Source: Sternotherus odoratus (lineage: Eukaryota; Chordata; Testudines; Kinosternidae). From it: 64,000 nt of DNA. The translations under genes were made by a program, and so were the position numbers. Of this stretch, positions 21,814 to 33,661 are shown piece after piece; within the stretch, counting starts at the first letter, position 1; each line of letters opens with the position of its first letter. The notes under the pieces are model-generated. The model had not been told where the DNA came from, ran no database searches, and saw only the letters and a program-made list of their open reading frames with translations. The stretch is from positions 1-64,000 of the forward strand of contig JAVMKO010000162.1 in assembly GCA_032164245.1 (NCBI GenBank). Reading direction: 5' to 3'.

Positions 21814-21989
21814 TGGGCAGTGGCGCAGCCAGGGGGGCCCGGCGGGGCGGGACCCGGCGCTCACCCCGGGCCAGGTGCTGGAGGCGGCGCGGTAGCTGCC
21901 GGAGCGGCGGCGGCTGGCGAGTTACCTGCTGGAGGCGGGGCTGCCGGCCGGGGAGCTGCAGAGCGCCCGCCCTGCCATGGGCTACAGGT
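21814..21989 (+). pseudogene. Decayed copy of candidate exon at 38097-38253
   Basis: Nearly identical to 38080-38253, but the frame LEAARQLLERRRLESYLL of the other copy here has TAG for the first Q codon of QLLERRR. It ends at the same ACAG/GTAGGG donor-like site. The match with 38 kb continues to about 22900, so this is one arm of a direct duplication. Confidence 0.5.
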
Positions 21990-22266
21990 AGGGGGCACCA
22001 CCGGGGGGGGCAGTGGAGAAAAGGGGGGGTCCTGGGAGGGGAATCCCAAAGCAGCTGCGGGGTACTGGGGGCGGGTGCCACTGCAGGGTATAGGGGGCAC
22101 CCTTCACCTGCCTCACCCCCTCCATGCCATGGGGTTCTGTGCACCCCACTTTCCCTCTCCCCCCTCCACCTGGACCCCTATTTTGTAGGCTGTAAGGGCT
22201 GGGTATCCCCCCCGTAAGCCATGACCCATGTCCCTGTTGGGGCACCCCCTGATATTGGGGGGCTCT

Positions 22267-22312
22267 ATGCAAATGAGGCATCCCTATACCAAGGAGTGGG
22301 GGTGATTTGCAT
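22267..22312. promoter_or_regulatory. Inverted pair of octamer motifs (copy 1)
   Basis: ATGCAAAT at 22267-22274 and its reverse complement ATTTGCAT at 22305-22312, 38 bp start to start. The same pair with the same spacing is at 38533-38578. Octamers bind POU-domain factors (OCT1/POU2F1); function here is inference. Confidence 0.5.
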
Positions 22313-23110
22313 AACATGGCACCACTGGGGAAGGAGCAAATCGGGCCCGCTCCCTCCCCATGGCAACCAGATTCGTGGGGGGGGGGGTTAGGGGGCACAT
22401 TCACGGGGGTCACCGGTGAATCAATGAGGGTCTCCAGCTCTTTCACTTGCATAAGCCCCAAGGGCGGGGCGAAGTCCGGGTGTTAAAGACGTCCATTTCA
22501 CCTTAACTCTGCCCCCCCCCGCCTATGCATTTGGCTACAGCCCCCTCGTCGGCTGGGTTCGAGACTCTAGAACCCCGGCACAGACCCCTTTCTTGTGAGC
22601 TGGGGAGGAGGTTGGTCACAACAGTAGGTTGTTATCCCCTCGGCAGATCCAGACACCCCAGGGCGGGGCGGGGGCATGTGAATGTCAAGAATCTGGGCAA
22701 CTGGGTTCTTAGCCTTTCCTGTGGGAGGGCAGTGGGGGCTGGTGGGTCAGAGCAGGGGGGGCTGGGAGCCAGGACTCCTGGGTCCTCTCCCCACCTCTGG
22801 AGAGGGAGCAGCACAAAAATGTTTTTTTAACCCCGGAGAAGGCAGCAGAGAGGAGCAGTTTTGCCACTGAGTCTGTATCCCAGGGGAGGGGGACTGCAGG
22901 GTGCTCTCCCATCTCTTTCAACACAGTGGCCTGTGCTCCCCACTGCCATGCTGGAGCCTCCACATTTATCTATTGACAAATACATTTTGCAGAATTTTAA
23001 AATATGGTGCAGAGAAGTTTTATTTTAGGTGCAGAATCCCCTCAGGAGTAAAACTTACTCAGCCAAACTCAGCTGCTCTGTGAAGAGATCCTACAGACAA
23101 ACTTTGCCGG

Positions 23111-23182
23111 AGCAGAGTGGCGCAGTGGAAGCGTGCTGGGCCCATAACCCAGAGGTCGATGGATCGAAACCATCCTCTGCTA
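23111..23182 (+). tRNA. Initiator tRNA-iMet(CAT), second copy
   Basis: Identical over all 72 nt to the gene at 3706-3777, anticodon CAT at 23143-23145. Flanking text (an 'aaataattccacctgcct' stretch downstream) is also shared, so the duplicated block extends beyond the gene. No TTTT within the first 40 nt downstream; TTATTATTA follows, so termination efficiency may differ from the first copy. Confidence 0.95.
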
Positions 23183-23819
23183 GCTTATTATTACAGCTCT
23201 GGAAATAATTCCACCTGCCTGTATTTGTTCCACATAGAAAGGGGGAGCAAATTCTCTCCCTGTTTACACTTCCACGGTGATTAAAGGAAGAAATAAAGCC
23301 CCAGCAGGGCCCTGCCCCTCCAAGGCTTCCAGCCACTGCAGTGGTCAGAGCGGCAGCAGACCCCCAGGGTTTCCCCCTCCACAGTGGGACCTTTGGCACT
23401 TTCCCCCTCCCCACCTAGCAGGTGGTGCTGGGGCCCAATGGCTTTCACCTTCCCCCCCCCCCCCCCAGATTCTCTCAGGGTTATTTGTGGTATAGGTTGG
23501 GGGTTATGACTTTTTGTTTCATGCCCATGACTTTTACTAAAAATACCCAGGATTCAATCACAGGCTTATGACTCCAGTTGTACAGTTTCTTCTGTGGCAG
23601 GGTCTTTTTCCCTGGAAGAGCAGGGTGGTATTTCCTGGGCAGAGGCAGCCTGCTTCACACTCTGCAAGCCATCTGCAAGAGACAAACTTTACTCGGGGGC
23701 GGGGAATTCTGTGGTTTTCCTGACTCAGCGAATGAAAACGGACGTGCATTGGTCTGCACTGCTGGGGATCGTTATCGAGCAGACCCCGTCATTGCCATTA
23801 GTAGTGTAGACAAGCCTTG

Positions 23820-24005
23820 AGACTCAGAGCTTGCTATTGGGAAGTGTTGCCTCTAGAGACATCCAGGGGGTGGTGTGGAATTGTCCCAGGTTACTGGGTG
23901 GGGCCTTGAGTGGGTTCTGTGCTGTGTTGTTGAAAAGGAACCCCAAGATATTGAACCTGGGCCATGTTCCTGCCGACTCTGACAGAAGGGTGACAGACAG
24001 AAGCA
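23820..24005 (+). repeat. Interspersed repeat, copy 1 of 3
   Basis: Shares a core of about 170 bp with 30165-30345 and 51755-51930: TTTGTCCCAGGTxATTGG-like text, then AGATATTGAACC, then GACAGAAGGGTT. Family not identified. The latter two are duplicates of one insertion; this one is independent. Confidence 0.6.
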
Positions 24006-24179
24006 GGGAAAGGGGAGGAGCTCGAATGAACTTGTGCAATTATTCAATGAGGGGGGGCCTGGCAGGAAGGAAATTCCTCTGCAAGCCCCCTTGGCAGAGA
24101 GGGGGATCTGTGATGTCCTCTGCACTGGAGATACAGGCCCGGGATGGGGCAGTAACGGGAGTGAGGCAGAGTGGCAGTG

Positions 24180-25015
24180 TGACGGTGCTGTTCCTGGTGA
24201 GATCCAACTGTGAGTGTCAGATCAGGACAGATTGCTTCCAAAGGGGCAACTACAGCCCAAAGCTGGGGTTTTTCCACACTAAGGTAAACCAAACCAGTCA
24301 AACAGAAAAGACGTTGGTTTCACCCCACTGGCTAACCACAAGTCACACAAGCAATTCCCTTAGACACTCCAGGTTCCCAGTATCACCACCAGCAGCCACC
24401 TGTCCTGGGGTCCAATGGTTATGAAAACCAATACCCCAAATAAAGGAAACAGTTCTCCCCAATGCCAAAGAATCAGGCCCCAGACCCAGGTCAATATACA
24501 AATCAGATCTTCCCACAAATCACGCTGTTGCCAATCCTTTAGAATCTAAAATCTAAAGGTTTATTATACAAGGAAAAAGGTCTAGGTGAGGGTTAAGAAT
24601 GGTTAAAAGAAATCAATTACATGCAGTAATGGCACATCTCTTGGTTCAGGCTTACAGCAAAGTAGAATAAACTGCAGGTTTAGATGAAAGTCTCTGGAAT
24701 GCATCCCCTCCAGGGATGGGTCATCAATCCGTTGGTCAGAACTTCCACATGTAGCAAAATCCCATCCAGAGGTAGGTGCTAGCTGAACACTGCAGATTGA
24801 AGACAAAAATTGGGGGGAGGGGGGGCTGTAGCAGCTTCCTTTATAGTTTTTTCCAGGTGCAAGAACCTCTTTGTTCCTGCTGTGAAAAGTCCAGCCCCCA
24901 TGAAGTTCTGGAGCCACATGGGCAGATCACATGACCATGCATGACTCATTATTTGCAGGCAGCAGCCATTATGCTTTGTTCTCCCCCCGCACTGGGGCCA
25001 CAAGACTCTTTGTTA
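24180..25015. mobile_element. Endogenous retrovirus LTR-like fragment
   Basis: The text around 24430-24870 (CTAAAGGTTTATTATACAAG, the AATCAATTACATGCAGTAAT stretch, and a TTTTCCAGGTGCAAGAACC segment) is one I recall from a common turtle LTR family. Boundaries and target duplications were not resolved and no retroviral coding region is present. Confidence 0.45.
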
Positions 25016-25344
25016 TTCCCACCAGTGTGGCTCACACTGAGCCCCGCCCCCCCCGGGCTGGAGAAGGCGGAAGCGCCCCCGGGGCAGGCTGGGAGATGTA
25101 GTTCCTGACTCTCCCTGGAGCGGAAGTGACGTTGGGCGGGGGCGGGGACCCGGGGAGTGACGAGCCGAGCTGCGAACGTCTGCGGGGCGCTGCGGTTCTG
25201 CCTGGCTCGCGCGGGGCGGTTGGAGCCTCTCCCGGCTCTGGGCATGCGCAGATCTCACGGGGGGAGAGGGAGACTCACTGGTTCCTCACAAGCCCCCCCC
25301 CCAAGGAGGCGGCTGGTTCTGGCCACCGACCGCCCCACAGCCCA

Positions 25345-25765
25345 GCGCAATAGACCCCAGAGCGGGGGAAACACCCCTCGGCCCCCCCATCCCCCATGAA
25401 CCCCCCAATAGACCCCAGAGCGGGGGAAACACCCCTCGCCCCCCCCCAGATCCCCCATGAACCCCCCAATAGACCCCAGAGCGGGGGAAACACCCCTCGG
25501 CCCCCCATCCCCCATGAACCCCCCAATAGACCCCAGAGCGGGGGAAACACCCCTCGCCCCCCCCCAGATCCCCCATGAACCCCCCAATAGACCCCAGAGC
25601 GGGGGAAACACCCCTTGGCCCCCCAGATCCCCCATGAACCCCCCAATAGACCCCAGAGCGGGGGAAACACCCCTCGCCCCCCCCAGATCCCCCATGAACC
25701 CCCCAATAGACCCCAGAGCGGGGGAAACACCCCTCGGCCCCGCCCCCAGGTCCCCCATGAACCCC
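25345..25765. repeat. Minisatellite, about 60-bp period, 7 units
   Basis: Units of AATAGACCCCAGAGCGGGGG followed by AAACACCCCTCG and CCCATGAACCCCCC, spacing 59-62 bp. It begins right after a GC-rich promoter-like stretch (25030-25340). Long frames on either strand are repeat artefacts. Confidence 0.93.
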
Positions 25766-26200
25766 CCGCAATGGACACAACCCTCGTCTCCTGCAGCCCA
25801 AGGGGGGACAGCCCCCTCCCAGAACCCCCCAATCCCTGGCAGGACCCAACCCTGTGTGACCAGCCCCCCCAAACCCCGAGGAAAGGAGCCAATTCCTTCC
25901 ACTGATCTTTCCTTTCACATCTTAACTGGGGACCATAAACACTAATACCAGGGTAACCAGTGCCACAGAGCACCCAGTCCAGCAGTAATGCCCTCCCTAG
26001 TCAGAGCTCCACCCACTTTTGGTACTTGCATGGTAAATGTGGAGAGTAAGGGGGGGGATACAAGTACCCACTGGCACCAGGGAAAGTTGGTGCCTGAGCT
26101 CCTGCTAGGAAGCTTAAAATCAGCAAATTAGCCCCAGCTAAAGGTGCCACTAAGCTTCCAGAGAACAATCCACTCATGCACACTGACGCATGAAAGGGTC

Positions 26201-26273
26201 TGCCAAAGCCCGGGATTGAACCAGGGACCTTCAGATCTTCAGTCTAATGCTCTCCCAACTGAGCTACTTTGGC
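26201..26273 (-). tRNA. tRNA-Phe(GAA), unit 1
   Basis: 73 nt on the minus strand; acceptor GCCAAAG/CTTTGGC fully paired, A box TAGCTCAGTTGGGAGAGC, anticodon arm AGACTGAAGATCT with GAA at 26238-26240, T arm CCTGGTTCAATCCCGGG. Typical vertebrate tRNA-Phe, no structural defect. No four-T terminator immediately downstream (GACCCTTTCATG), so termination may occur further on. Confidence 0.95.
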
Positions 26274-27367
26274 AGATGCAGTATAGGGCTTTGGGCTGCT
26301 GTTTCTCTGTCTGGGATGTTTTGTCAGCCATGGCCCACCAAAAGAACATCCCTGTGAGCGGCCCGTGAAGACAAGAGTTGCTCTTACCTGCCTTGCTCAG
26401 CGTGACTTGATTCCTCACCCCATTTCTGCCTTAGTTCCCAGTTGGCCTGGTGTCAGAAGCAGACTGGGGGCCAGTGGTGCAGAGAAGTTGAGCTGGTTCC
26501 TGATCTAGACTACACGCTGCTGGTGAGAGTCTGGCTACCACTTGCTGTCTCACCCTGTTGTCCTGGCTTCCCCACTAGATGCCATTTAGGGAGGGAAGTG
26601 GGGATTCTGCCTCCCCTATTTTCACACCCCAGAGAAGGGTGAACAGGAAAATGAACATCTGCTCCACTCTACCCCAAAGGAACCCAACACCTTAGCTGGG
26701 GCAATAAGAAGTGTCTGGGGGACGATAGGCCTGTCCCCAAGGAACTGGAACAGCTCCAGGCTGTGGGAAATGCTTATTGCCTAGCTGCAGGGGTGGATGC
26801 TGCTCTGTGCTCTCAGACTTCATGTGCCCAGAAAGGATGAACAAATTTCTCTACACACCAGTGAAGGGAGGAATCCTCAAAGAGAGGGGGAGGGTGTGAG
26901 TTCTGAGTGTGATATAGAATCTCATTGACAGGTGACAGGGCCAGAAAGAGTTAATGAACTTAGGGACTGACCTGACTGATGGCCTAACTTTAAAGATTGC
27001 TTAGAAGGATATGTAAATGGTATGTAAATGACTAGTGCTCTGAATTCAGCCCACATTGTTAGAGATAGAAGAGTTGATGTTTGGTCAGGTCACCCCAAAT
27101 TAAAACAGGAGACCTATCATGAATGCCACTACCAATTGTTTACTGAAATATTGCTCCATGGAGTGGATCATGTACATGTAGCAATGTTCCAGTGAGGTAC
27201 CATACATAGGTCAGTTACATTGACTTAATTTTGTAGTGTAGACCTGACCAAAGAATCACACACACTCCTGGGAGTGAAACTTCCCCTGTTCCTCTGCTTT
27301 GCAGAATTAAGCAGGCAGCAGGCACCATGCAGAATCCAGCAGGCAGTAAGCATGCAAAATGGCAGCA

Positions 27368-27441
27368 GGCACCATGGCTTAGTAGGTTAAAGCACCTGTT
27401 CTGTAAACACCAGAGCCTGGGTTCAATTCTCAGTGGTGTTT
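27368..27441 (+). pseudogene. tRNA-Thr(TGT)-like, damaged anticodon arm, unit 1
   Basis: 74 nt with Thr-type ATGGCTTAGTAGGTTAAAGC and T arm CTGGGTTCAATTCTCAG, followed by TTTT. The triplet TGT is at 27402-27404, but the loop is TCTGTAA, so the universally conserved U33 is C, and the stem CCTGT/ACACC has lost two pairs. The acceptor ends in two G-T pairs. Likely inactive; unit 3 holds a better copy. Confidence 0.75.
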
Positions 27442-27830
27442 TGTGGTTTGGCTTTTGGGGCACCTGGTATTGGCGCCTGTCAGAGGACAAGATACAAAGC
27501 TAGATGGACCTTTGGATCCAGCCCAGTATGGCTGCTCTTATGGTTTAAACACTTCTGAACTGGGTATTGAAGACACTCAGCCCTTCAGTTCACAAACCAT
27601 GGGGTTGGTGATGTGACTCTACTAACCCTGGGCTCACATTGCGATGGAGTCAGACCCTTAGAGTGCATCTCTACTGGGATAAGAGGCCTGTAGCCTGGCT
27701 GGCCTGGATCAGGTTGTGGGGCTAAAAATGGCAGTGTAGACATTTGGGCTCAGGCTGTAGTCTGGGCTCAGAGACCCTCCCCCCTTGTGGGCTCTCAGAA
27801 GCTGGGTTTAAGCTCAAGCTTCTACACTAG

Positions 27831-28022
27831 GGGCTGGTCTTCACTCGCGTGGCGCGGGATCGATCTTCTGGTGATCGATTTATCGCGTCTTGTTAAGTCG
27901 CGATAAATCGATTGCCCGGAGCTCCCCGGTCGACTCGGGAACTCCAGCTCGCCGGGAGGCGCAAGCTGGAGTCGACGGGGGAGCGCGCCGCCAACTGCTG
28001 CCGCCGTGGGGACGAGAGGTAA
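27831..28022. mobile_element. 192-bp insertion present only in unit 1
   Basis: Unit 3 reads straight through (...TCTACACTAG/AATTGTAT..., about 49637) where unit 1 has 192 extra bases: GGGCTGGTCTTCACTCGCGT at the start, then GATCGATTTATCGCG and its inverted form CGCGATAAATCGAT. The internal inverted repeat and sequence recall a turtle DNA-transposon family. It either inserted after the duplication or was cleanly lost from unit 3. Confidence 0.7.
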
Positions 28023-29372
28023 AATTGTATAGCCCTGCAGCACAAGCCTGCATCAGCTGATCCTGGCTTTGAGACAAGAGCCTTTGGCGTGTTCATGGCA
28101 GTGTAGACATAAGATTGGCATATGTCTAGACTGCAATAAAACACCCCTGGCTGGCCCAGGTCAGCTAACTCAGGCTCAGAGGGCTGTAAAGTTGCAGTGC
28201 AGGCCTCTCGTCTCAGGCTCAATGTCCTGCCCTAGGAGTCCACAAGGTGGAGAGGGAGTTTAGCAGGTGGAAATGGTGAACGTTCAGTGGAGTATTACCT
28301 TGGACTCACTGGCATCTCTCCATGGGTCTGTCTGCTTTGGGGCAGGGACAATAACACGTCCTGGGGCACTTGCTATTTTAAAGGGTGGTTTAGGATTTTC
28401 ATTTTCAAACCCGGTGCACAAAGCAGGACTCAGACCTCAGGGTCTATGAAAGAGCCGCCCACAGCTTCTGACAGCCACAATGAGCCATTTGTGCCACTGG
28501 CATTTGAACTGTGGAACCCCTATGACACCCCTTTCCCCAAGTCCCCTCACTCATTGCACCCCCCCACTCCCTGACAGCCCAACATCACATCACCCCTTCT
28601 GCCTGAGGCCCTGCCCTACCCCCCCAGACCACACCCCCCCAGAACACCTCTTCCCCCAAAGATGCTACCTTGTCCCCCCTCCATCTTTCATCATTATGGG
28701 GAGTAAAAAGTGCTGGGGCCATGGCCTGCTAACCCTCCCCCCCGCCCCCCATTCCAGTGCCCCGACACAGCCAGAAAGACAGCAGCATGTGTGTGTATGT
28801 TTCAGAGACTGATGAGCTGTGCTGAGCCAGTGAGGGAAGCAGGGGGCTGATGTCAGGGCTGTCCCCCTCCCCCTGCCTCTGGACTGGTTGTTTCCAGCAG
28901 CTGTGTGAACTTAGAGACTCTGTGTCAACACATTCTCTCTTCAAGGCACACACTGTCTCCCCCCCACCCCCACCCCCACACACACTGTTACACACTCTCT
29001 GTCCCCCAACACACACTTCAGTTGAAAATCAGCTGGCAATCTAGTAGGATGCCCTTGGAACAATGGGATAGAAAAACCTGCATCATGTGATGCTGTACCA
29101 GCCGATGAGCCATTGCAAACCCTTCCCAGGGTACCCTGCAGCCATTTGTACAGTGCGATAACTACCCACAGTGCACTGCTCTCTGGGGCCATGCAAGAGC
29201 TGCTAGAGTGGATGGGCTCTAGTGACACAAGGAGCACAGGGTTGAATTAAAGCATTTCAACTAAGGTGGTATAACTTTGTAGTGTAGACATAGCCAGAGA
29301 GTGAGACAAGACCTAGCTCCCTTTGACACAAAGGATACTCAGGAACTGAAACTAAAGAACCACAAGCTATTT

Positions 29373-29454
29373 CGTAGTTGACAGGATTCGAACCTGTGTG
29401 GGGAAACCCCAATGGATTTCTAGTCCATCGCCTTAACCACTCGGCCACAACTAC
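29373..29454 (-). tRNA. tRNA-Ser(AGA), unit 1
   Basis: 82 nt with a class II long variable arm (GGGG-TTT-CCCC). A box GGCCGAGTGGTTAAGGC, anticodon loop CTAGAAA with AGA at 29419-29421, T arm ACAGGTTCGAATCCTGT perfectly paired, acceptor GTAGTTG/CAACTAC with discriminator G. Fully consistent with a functional vertebrate tRNA-Ser. Confidence 0.96.
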
Positions 29455-30164
29455 TTGCTCTATAGCCCTTTATCATTGCACTCCGGTTGTGTAATTTGTA
29501 ACGACTGAGTGATCACTTCCAATTGTTTCCTCAGACCAGCTTCCACAACACACTCACTGCTGTGCCATTGTGTAAGTGTGTCCATGGCTGAACAGCAAGA
29601 ATTCCTGCTCATTTCCCTTCTGGCTGGACCATAAGGAGTATGTGTTTGTGGTTAATGATGTTACTGTTACCCTTATATAAGCTAAAATCACTGCATACTG
29701 TCTTAAATAGGAGGGGGAATGGAGATATATTCGTGAGCAGTTAGCAGAGAAACTCATCTCACAGGATGGCTACTGGAGAGGAGTAGTTGTTGGAGAGCAG
29801 CAGTTTGTGGTGAAGGCTGAGGCAGAACCCCATGAAGAAGGGGTCAGTTGGCCATCGCAATAAGTAAGGCACCCTTTACCCTCCCCCATTTCCACACAGG
29901 CTGGGGGGGGCATAACACTCTGCAGATGAATGTTTGAACTCTGGGGCTGCACTGACCTTGACAGAGACCTCGGTGTTTTTGGGACTCTGCGTGACGTTTG
30001 GGTTGCTGGACTCGCGAATCAAAAGAAGAGTCACTTGGGGTGGGGTATTTACTTGGGGTGGGTTTTTTGCTCATTGTTTGTGTTATGAATCCTGTTTGTT
30101 GAGTTTCCTCAACATAAGGCCACATTGTTTCTCTCTTATGAAAAGGCTTTTGCTACACTCAGAC

Positions 30165-30345
30165 TCCGAGCTAGCAAGAGGGGAAGTATTGCCTCTTAGA
30201 GGTACATGGGGGTTGGTATATATTTGTCCCAGGTCATTGGGTGAGGGCTTGAGCCAGTTTTGCATTGTGTTATTGGAACAGACACCTAGATATTGAACCC
30301 AACCCTTGTTGCTACCAAATCTGCTGGACAGAAGGGTTCCAGACA
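30165..30345. repeat. Interspersed repeat, copy 2 of 3
   Basis: Same core as 23820-24005 and duplicated with its unit at 51755-51930. It carries an 'agatattgaaccc' motif that resembles a T loop, but no tRNA fold surrounds it. Confidence 0.55.
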
Positions 30346-30461
30346 TATTTTATTTGAAGCAAAGGAAGTGGGACAGGGTTTCTGTTTGCAGGAGGCAACA
30401 TGGTTTGGTCTGTTTTTGTACCAAATACGAAGACAGTTGTTTGTAGAACAGTTAATGTAGC

Positions 30462-30543
30462 CGATGAGGATGGGATTTGAACCCATGAATGCAGAATACA
30501 ATAGAGTAGCAGTTCATCGCCTTAACCACTCGGCCACCTCATC
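30462..30543 (-). pseudogene. tRNA-Ser(GCT), weakened copy, unit 1
   Basis: 82 nt, intact acceptor GATGAGG/CCTCATC, A box GGCCGAGTGGTTAAGGC and T arm ATGGGTTCAAATCCCAT. The anticodon GCT (30508-30510) is preserved, but the stem ATGAA/TCTAT has an A-C mismatch and a G-T wobble, and loop position 38 is C. The unit 3 partner at 52048-52129 is intact. Probably a decaying copy. Confidence 0.7.
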
Positions 30544-31202
30544 TGAACTGTGAAGTTAAGGTCAGAAGGAGAAATCTAAGTTCAGCAGACGTAGGGACAA
30601 TAAGGAGTTTGTAAATACTAAGTGTAATCAGGGTCTTAATGAGCTCCCACCTCACATCTACTGATGAGCTGGAGGAAAGTCTTTGGGGACAGACCGTGTT
30701 TGCACAGAGATGCCTGTTTTGCCTAGGTATGCAGCATGGGGGGGGGGGGCACTTTGCCATAATGTCCAGTTTTGGCTGGTGTTGGTTGCAAATCACATGA
30801 GTGCAATGAAATGTTATTATCCTTCCTGCCTGAGTGAAGGGCAGCAGAACATCCCTAGTCTGTCCTGGTGGAGGGCCCCAGTGGGGGAGGGATACCTTTT
30901 ATTGGACTGTAGAGAAGGGATTGAGGACATCACCCTCATTTAGTGGTCCCCAAACTTTTCACATTGTGCCTCTTCTCCATGTCTGCAGCCCCTCTGAAAC
31001 CACAGTCAAGAACTAGGGGTAGGAATGGGGTGGTGGCTTCCTGGGGAGAGGGGCATGAACAGAAGTAAGGGGGCCAGATTGCGGAAGAGTTGGGGACAGA
31101 GTGGTGCTCCTTCCCTGCCCTCCTTGGAGGCTGGCTTGGGCCCTGAGGTGCCCCCCTAAATATGCCTCCTTGCCCCGCCTAGGAGGTCTGCCCCACATTT
31201 TG

Positions 31203-31335
31203 GAGAGCAGGATAGCTCAGTGGTTAAAGCATGAGCCTACTAAGCCCAGCACTGTGAATTTGATCCCAAGGGAACAATGCTGGACCTGGCAAAGGGAGAT
31301 GGAGCCTGGTCACTAAGAGCTTCTTGCTCAGAGTG
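31203..31335 (+). mobile_element. tRNA-derived SINE head, unit 1
   Basis: GGATAGCTCAGTGGTTAAAGC (A box) and GTGAATTTGATCCC (B box) followed by a non-tRNA body. This matches the tRNA-derived Pol III SINE type I recall from cryptodiran turtles. It breaks off near 31335 and joins a CR1 tail, whereas unit 3 has about 2.25 kb between the two. Confidence 0.7.
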
Positions 31336-31347
31336 ACTGCAGAGAAT

Positions 31348-31490
31348 TAGGTTGGATATTAGGAAACACTATGTCACTAGGAGGGCAATGAAGCACTAGA
31401 ATGGGTTTCCTAGGGAGGTGGTGGAATCTCCATCCTTGCAGGTTTTAAAGGCCTGAATTCACAAAGCCTTGGCTGGGATGATTTAATTAA
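31348..31490 (+). mobile_element. CR1 LINE 3' fragment, unit 1
   Basis: TTGGATATTAGGAAACACTA, TCACTAGGAGGGCAATGAAG, then GGGAGGTGGTGGAATCTCC and GGCTGGGATGATTTAATT are the 3' end of a CR1 retrotransposon. The terminal tail repeats are missing. The longer copy in unit 3 is at 55040-55322. Confidence 0.85.
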
Positions 31491-32911
31491 GCCATGTTAT
31501 CGCTGGTGACACTAGGATTGAAGGATTATATCACATTATAAACAACTGTAAATTAAAATGTCATCTGACCTGGAGCTTTCTGTTGTCTTCTAGAAATGCC
31601 CCTGGGATCCCCACACTCCCCAGCAGGAGTGAAAGGAGAAACCCCCACCACTGTCCTGAGCTCCAGGCTGATGCATCGGGTTGGGGGGGAATTGACTTTT
31701 TTTGCTGCTGAGCAGAGAGCCAGGGCAGTTCTCCTGGCCCTTGTGGTTGTGAAGAAAGATTCAAAATGTGACCCAAGTGTACCCTAAAGGCTCATCAAAC
31801 AGAAGGCAAATAGACAGATCCCCAAATCCATTATTACAGAATCTCATTGTTTTGAAGCCCAGTTCATGATTTTTGGGGAGCCTGACTCAGGGTTTTTGAA
31901 TGTTTGGGGTTGGCCATTCTGCAGACTGACAGCTGGGTCCCCTCCTTCACCCCAGCACCCCCAGACTGTTCTAAAGCATTAACTCTTTTTTCTCCATCAT
32001 GCCACTGGAAATTCCCATTCCTAGATGGGCTTCTCCACAGACAGTGAATTCCCCACAGGGCTGAGTGCCCACAAGGCTGTTCTGGGGGCTCATAACCTCA
32101 CACACCCCTATGTGACTCCCAGGGAAACTGCAGGGACAGGGACAGCAGCTCCATGCTGGGCCCCACAAAGCACCTTGGGGGGAGGATGAAGTTGAACTCC
32201 CAGGTCAGGGGACTCCTGCTGCCTGGAGGTGACCATCTTCTCACAGCCCCTCCCCACACACACTGACATCCCCAGCACCCTCCCCCTCTTCACACCCAGA
32301 GAGGGACTTGTTTGCTGGACCTGCCATTCCAAACCCAGGGGTGAGATTTCTGAGGATTTACTCCCTGAGCCCCTCCCCTGGGTGCAGAGGGGCTGGGCAC
32401 AGGCTGCCAGTTTCATCCAGTGATTTCACACCCCAGGCTCCCAGAGTCTTCTCTGACCCTATTTCCCAGTGACAGTCAGTGTGGGCCATAAGGGGTTCTG
32501 AGCCTCCCCAAACCAGTCAAGAAACACTAAATGTGATGCACCTCCCTTTGCAGCTCCATGGCACAAAGCTCCTGATTAGCCTCTGGTGCTCAGACCAGGG
32601 CTCCACCTGCCCTCTGTCCCAATATCCTGCCCCCACTCAGCCTCTTCCCCCAGAATCCCACCCACTGGGGCAAGTAGATTTTCCATCCTCTCAACCTCCC
32701 ACCAGCCTTGTTCTTTCCATCTGTTTTCCCATGGGGGTCTCAGAGTGAACTCTCCCCATTCGCCTATCATCAGATAAACTCCAGTATGAAGTGTTTGCTA
32801 CTGATGGGTTTCAAAAGCACCTGTCTAGGAGGAGATTCATTTCCAGGGGAGTGCCCCCAAGATCCAGTATTTTATGTTCAACCAACGATTTCTTACAGTG
32901 CATAGTTTTTC

Positions 32912-32984
32912 CACCCCAGATGGGACTTGAACCCACAATCTCTGGCTTCGGAAGCCAATGCCTTATCCATTAGGCCACTGGAGC
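32912..32984 (-). tRNA. tRNA-Arg(CCG), derived from tRNA-Arg(CCT)
   Basis: 73 nt. The body (GTGGCCTAATGGATAAGGC, stem TTGGC/GCCAG, ATTGTGGGTTCAAGTCCCAT) is that of vertebrate tRNA-Arg(CCT). The loop reads TTCCGAA, giving anticodon CCG at 32949-32951. The paralogue at 45385-45457 reads TTCCTAA (CCT). One base at position 36 therefore switched the codon read from AGG to CGG, both arginine. Acceptor GCTCCAG/CTGGGGT pairs with wobbles. Likely foldable and possibly functional. Confidence 0.85.
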
Positions 32985-33661
32985 CCTTAAAAGCAAAGGT
33001 AGGAGGGATGGCTAGTCCCTCTCATAATTGCACATTCCTTCCATCACCCTGGAAGTCAAATACCCTTTTTATTCCCCTTACAGAAAAGTCTGCATCTCCC
33101 ATCAGTGAGGCACCTGAGCAGATCCCTGACAGAGCTGAGCACCCCCTTTCTGCCAGCCATCTTCAGAGAAGAACCCATCCTAGAGTCACAGCTCCCTCCG
33201 CCAGCCCCTCCACAGCTGTGGCTCTGAGGGGCAGTAGGATGATTAGGGGGTGCAGCTGAGGTTGGAATGGGGGTCAGATCAGTCTGTGAGGAGTGACCTG
33301 GTGGGGCAGACCCAGGGTGAGGCTGGGGGCTGCTGGTCGGTTGTTGGGATCAGAGCTCTAGATCAAAACTGCACAGCGACCTGACACCCAGGGTTACAGG
33401 CAGACACAGTGACCCCTTTACTGGTGCCAGTGAACCCCAAACCCTTGTTACTAAGGGCACTTAGGAGTCTCTGTCCCTTAATGTCTCCTGGGAGCTCCCC
33501 AGCAGGCTGCAGGCATCAGCCACCTCCTGCCTCACAGGTTAGACTCTGGCGCTGTGCAAGCTGCCCCCTCACTTGAAGGCCCAGGGGAAGCAGGAAGAGG
33601 CCTGGTGTAAAATGGGGCCTTGGAGTGTCTCAGCAAGTCTTGAGGAGAAAAGGATTATACC

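Larger units (their letters stand above)
21800..22900 (+). repeat. Duplicated GC-rich block, copy 1 (of 38050-39190)
   Basis: Direct duplicate of 38050-39190 with small indels. Includes the candidate exon, the octamer pair, a GTTCGAGACTCTAGAACCC stretch near 22557 and a plus-strand tRNA-like unit near 22720-22800. Confidence 0.85.

Noticed and set aside
22540..22580. tRNA-like CTGGGTTCGAGACTC at 22553 and 38829
   Set aside because: Only a B-box-like string; no A box or acceptor pairing at tRNA distance, in either copy.
29257..29448. Peptide-like frames overlapping tRNA-Ser genes (also 50847-51038 and 51872-52123)
   Set aside because: The shared MAEWLRRWT start is the complement-derived translation of the tRNA-Ser sequence itself.
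32949..32951. Proline-type CGG anticodon in the arginine tRNA
   Set aside because: The loop is nearly self-complementary; reading the correct strand gives TTCCGAA and anticodon CCG, still arginine.
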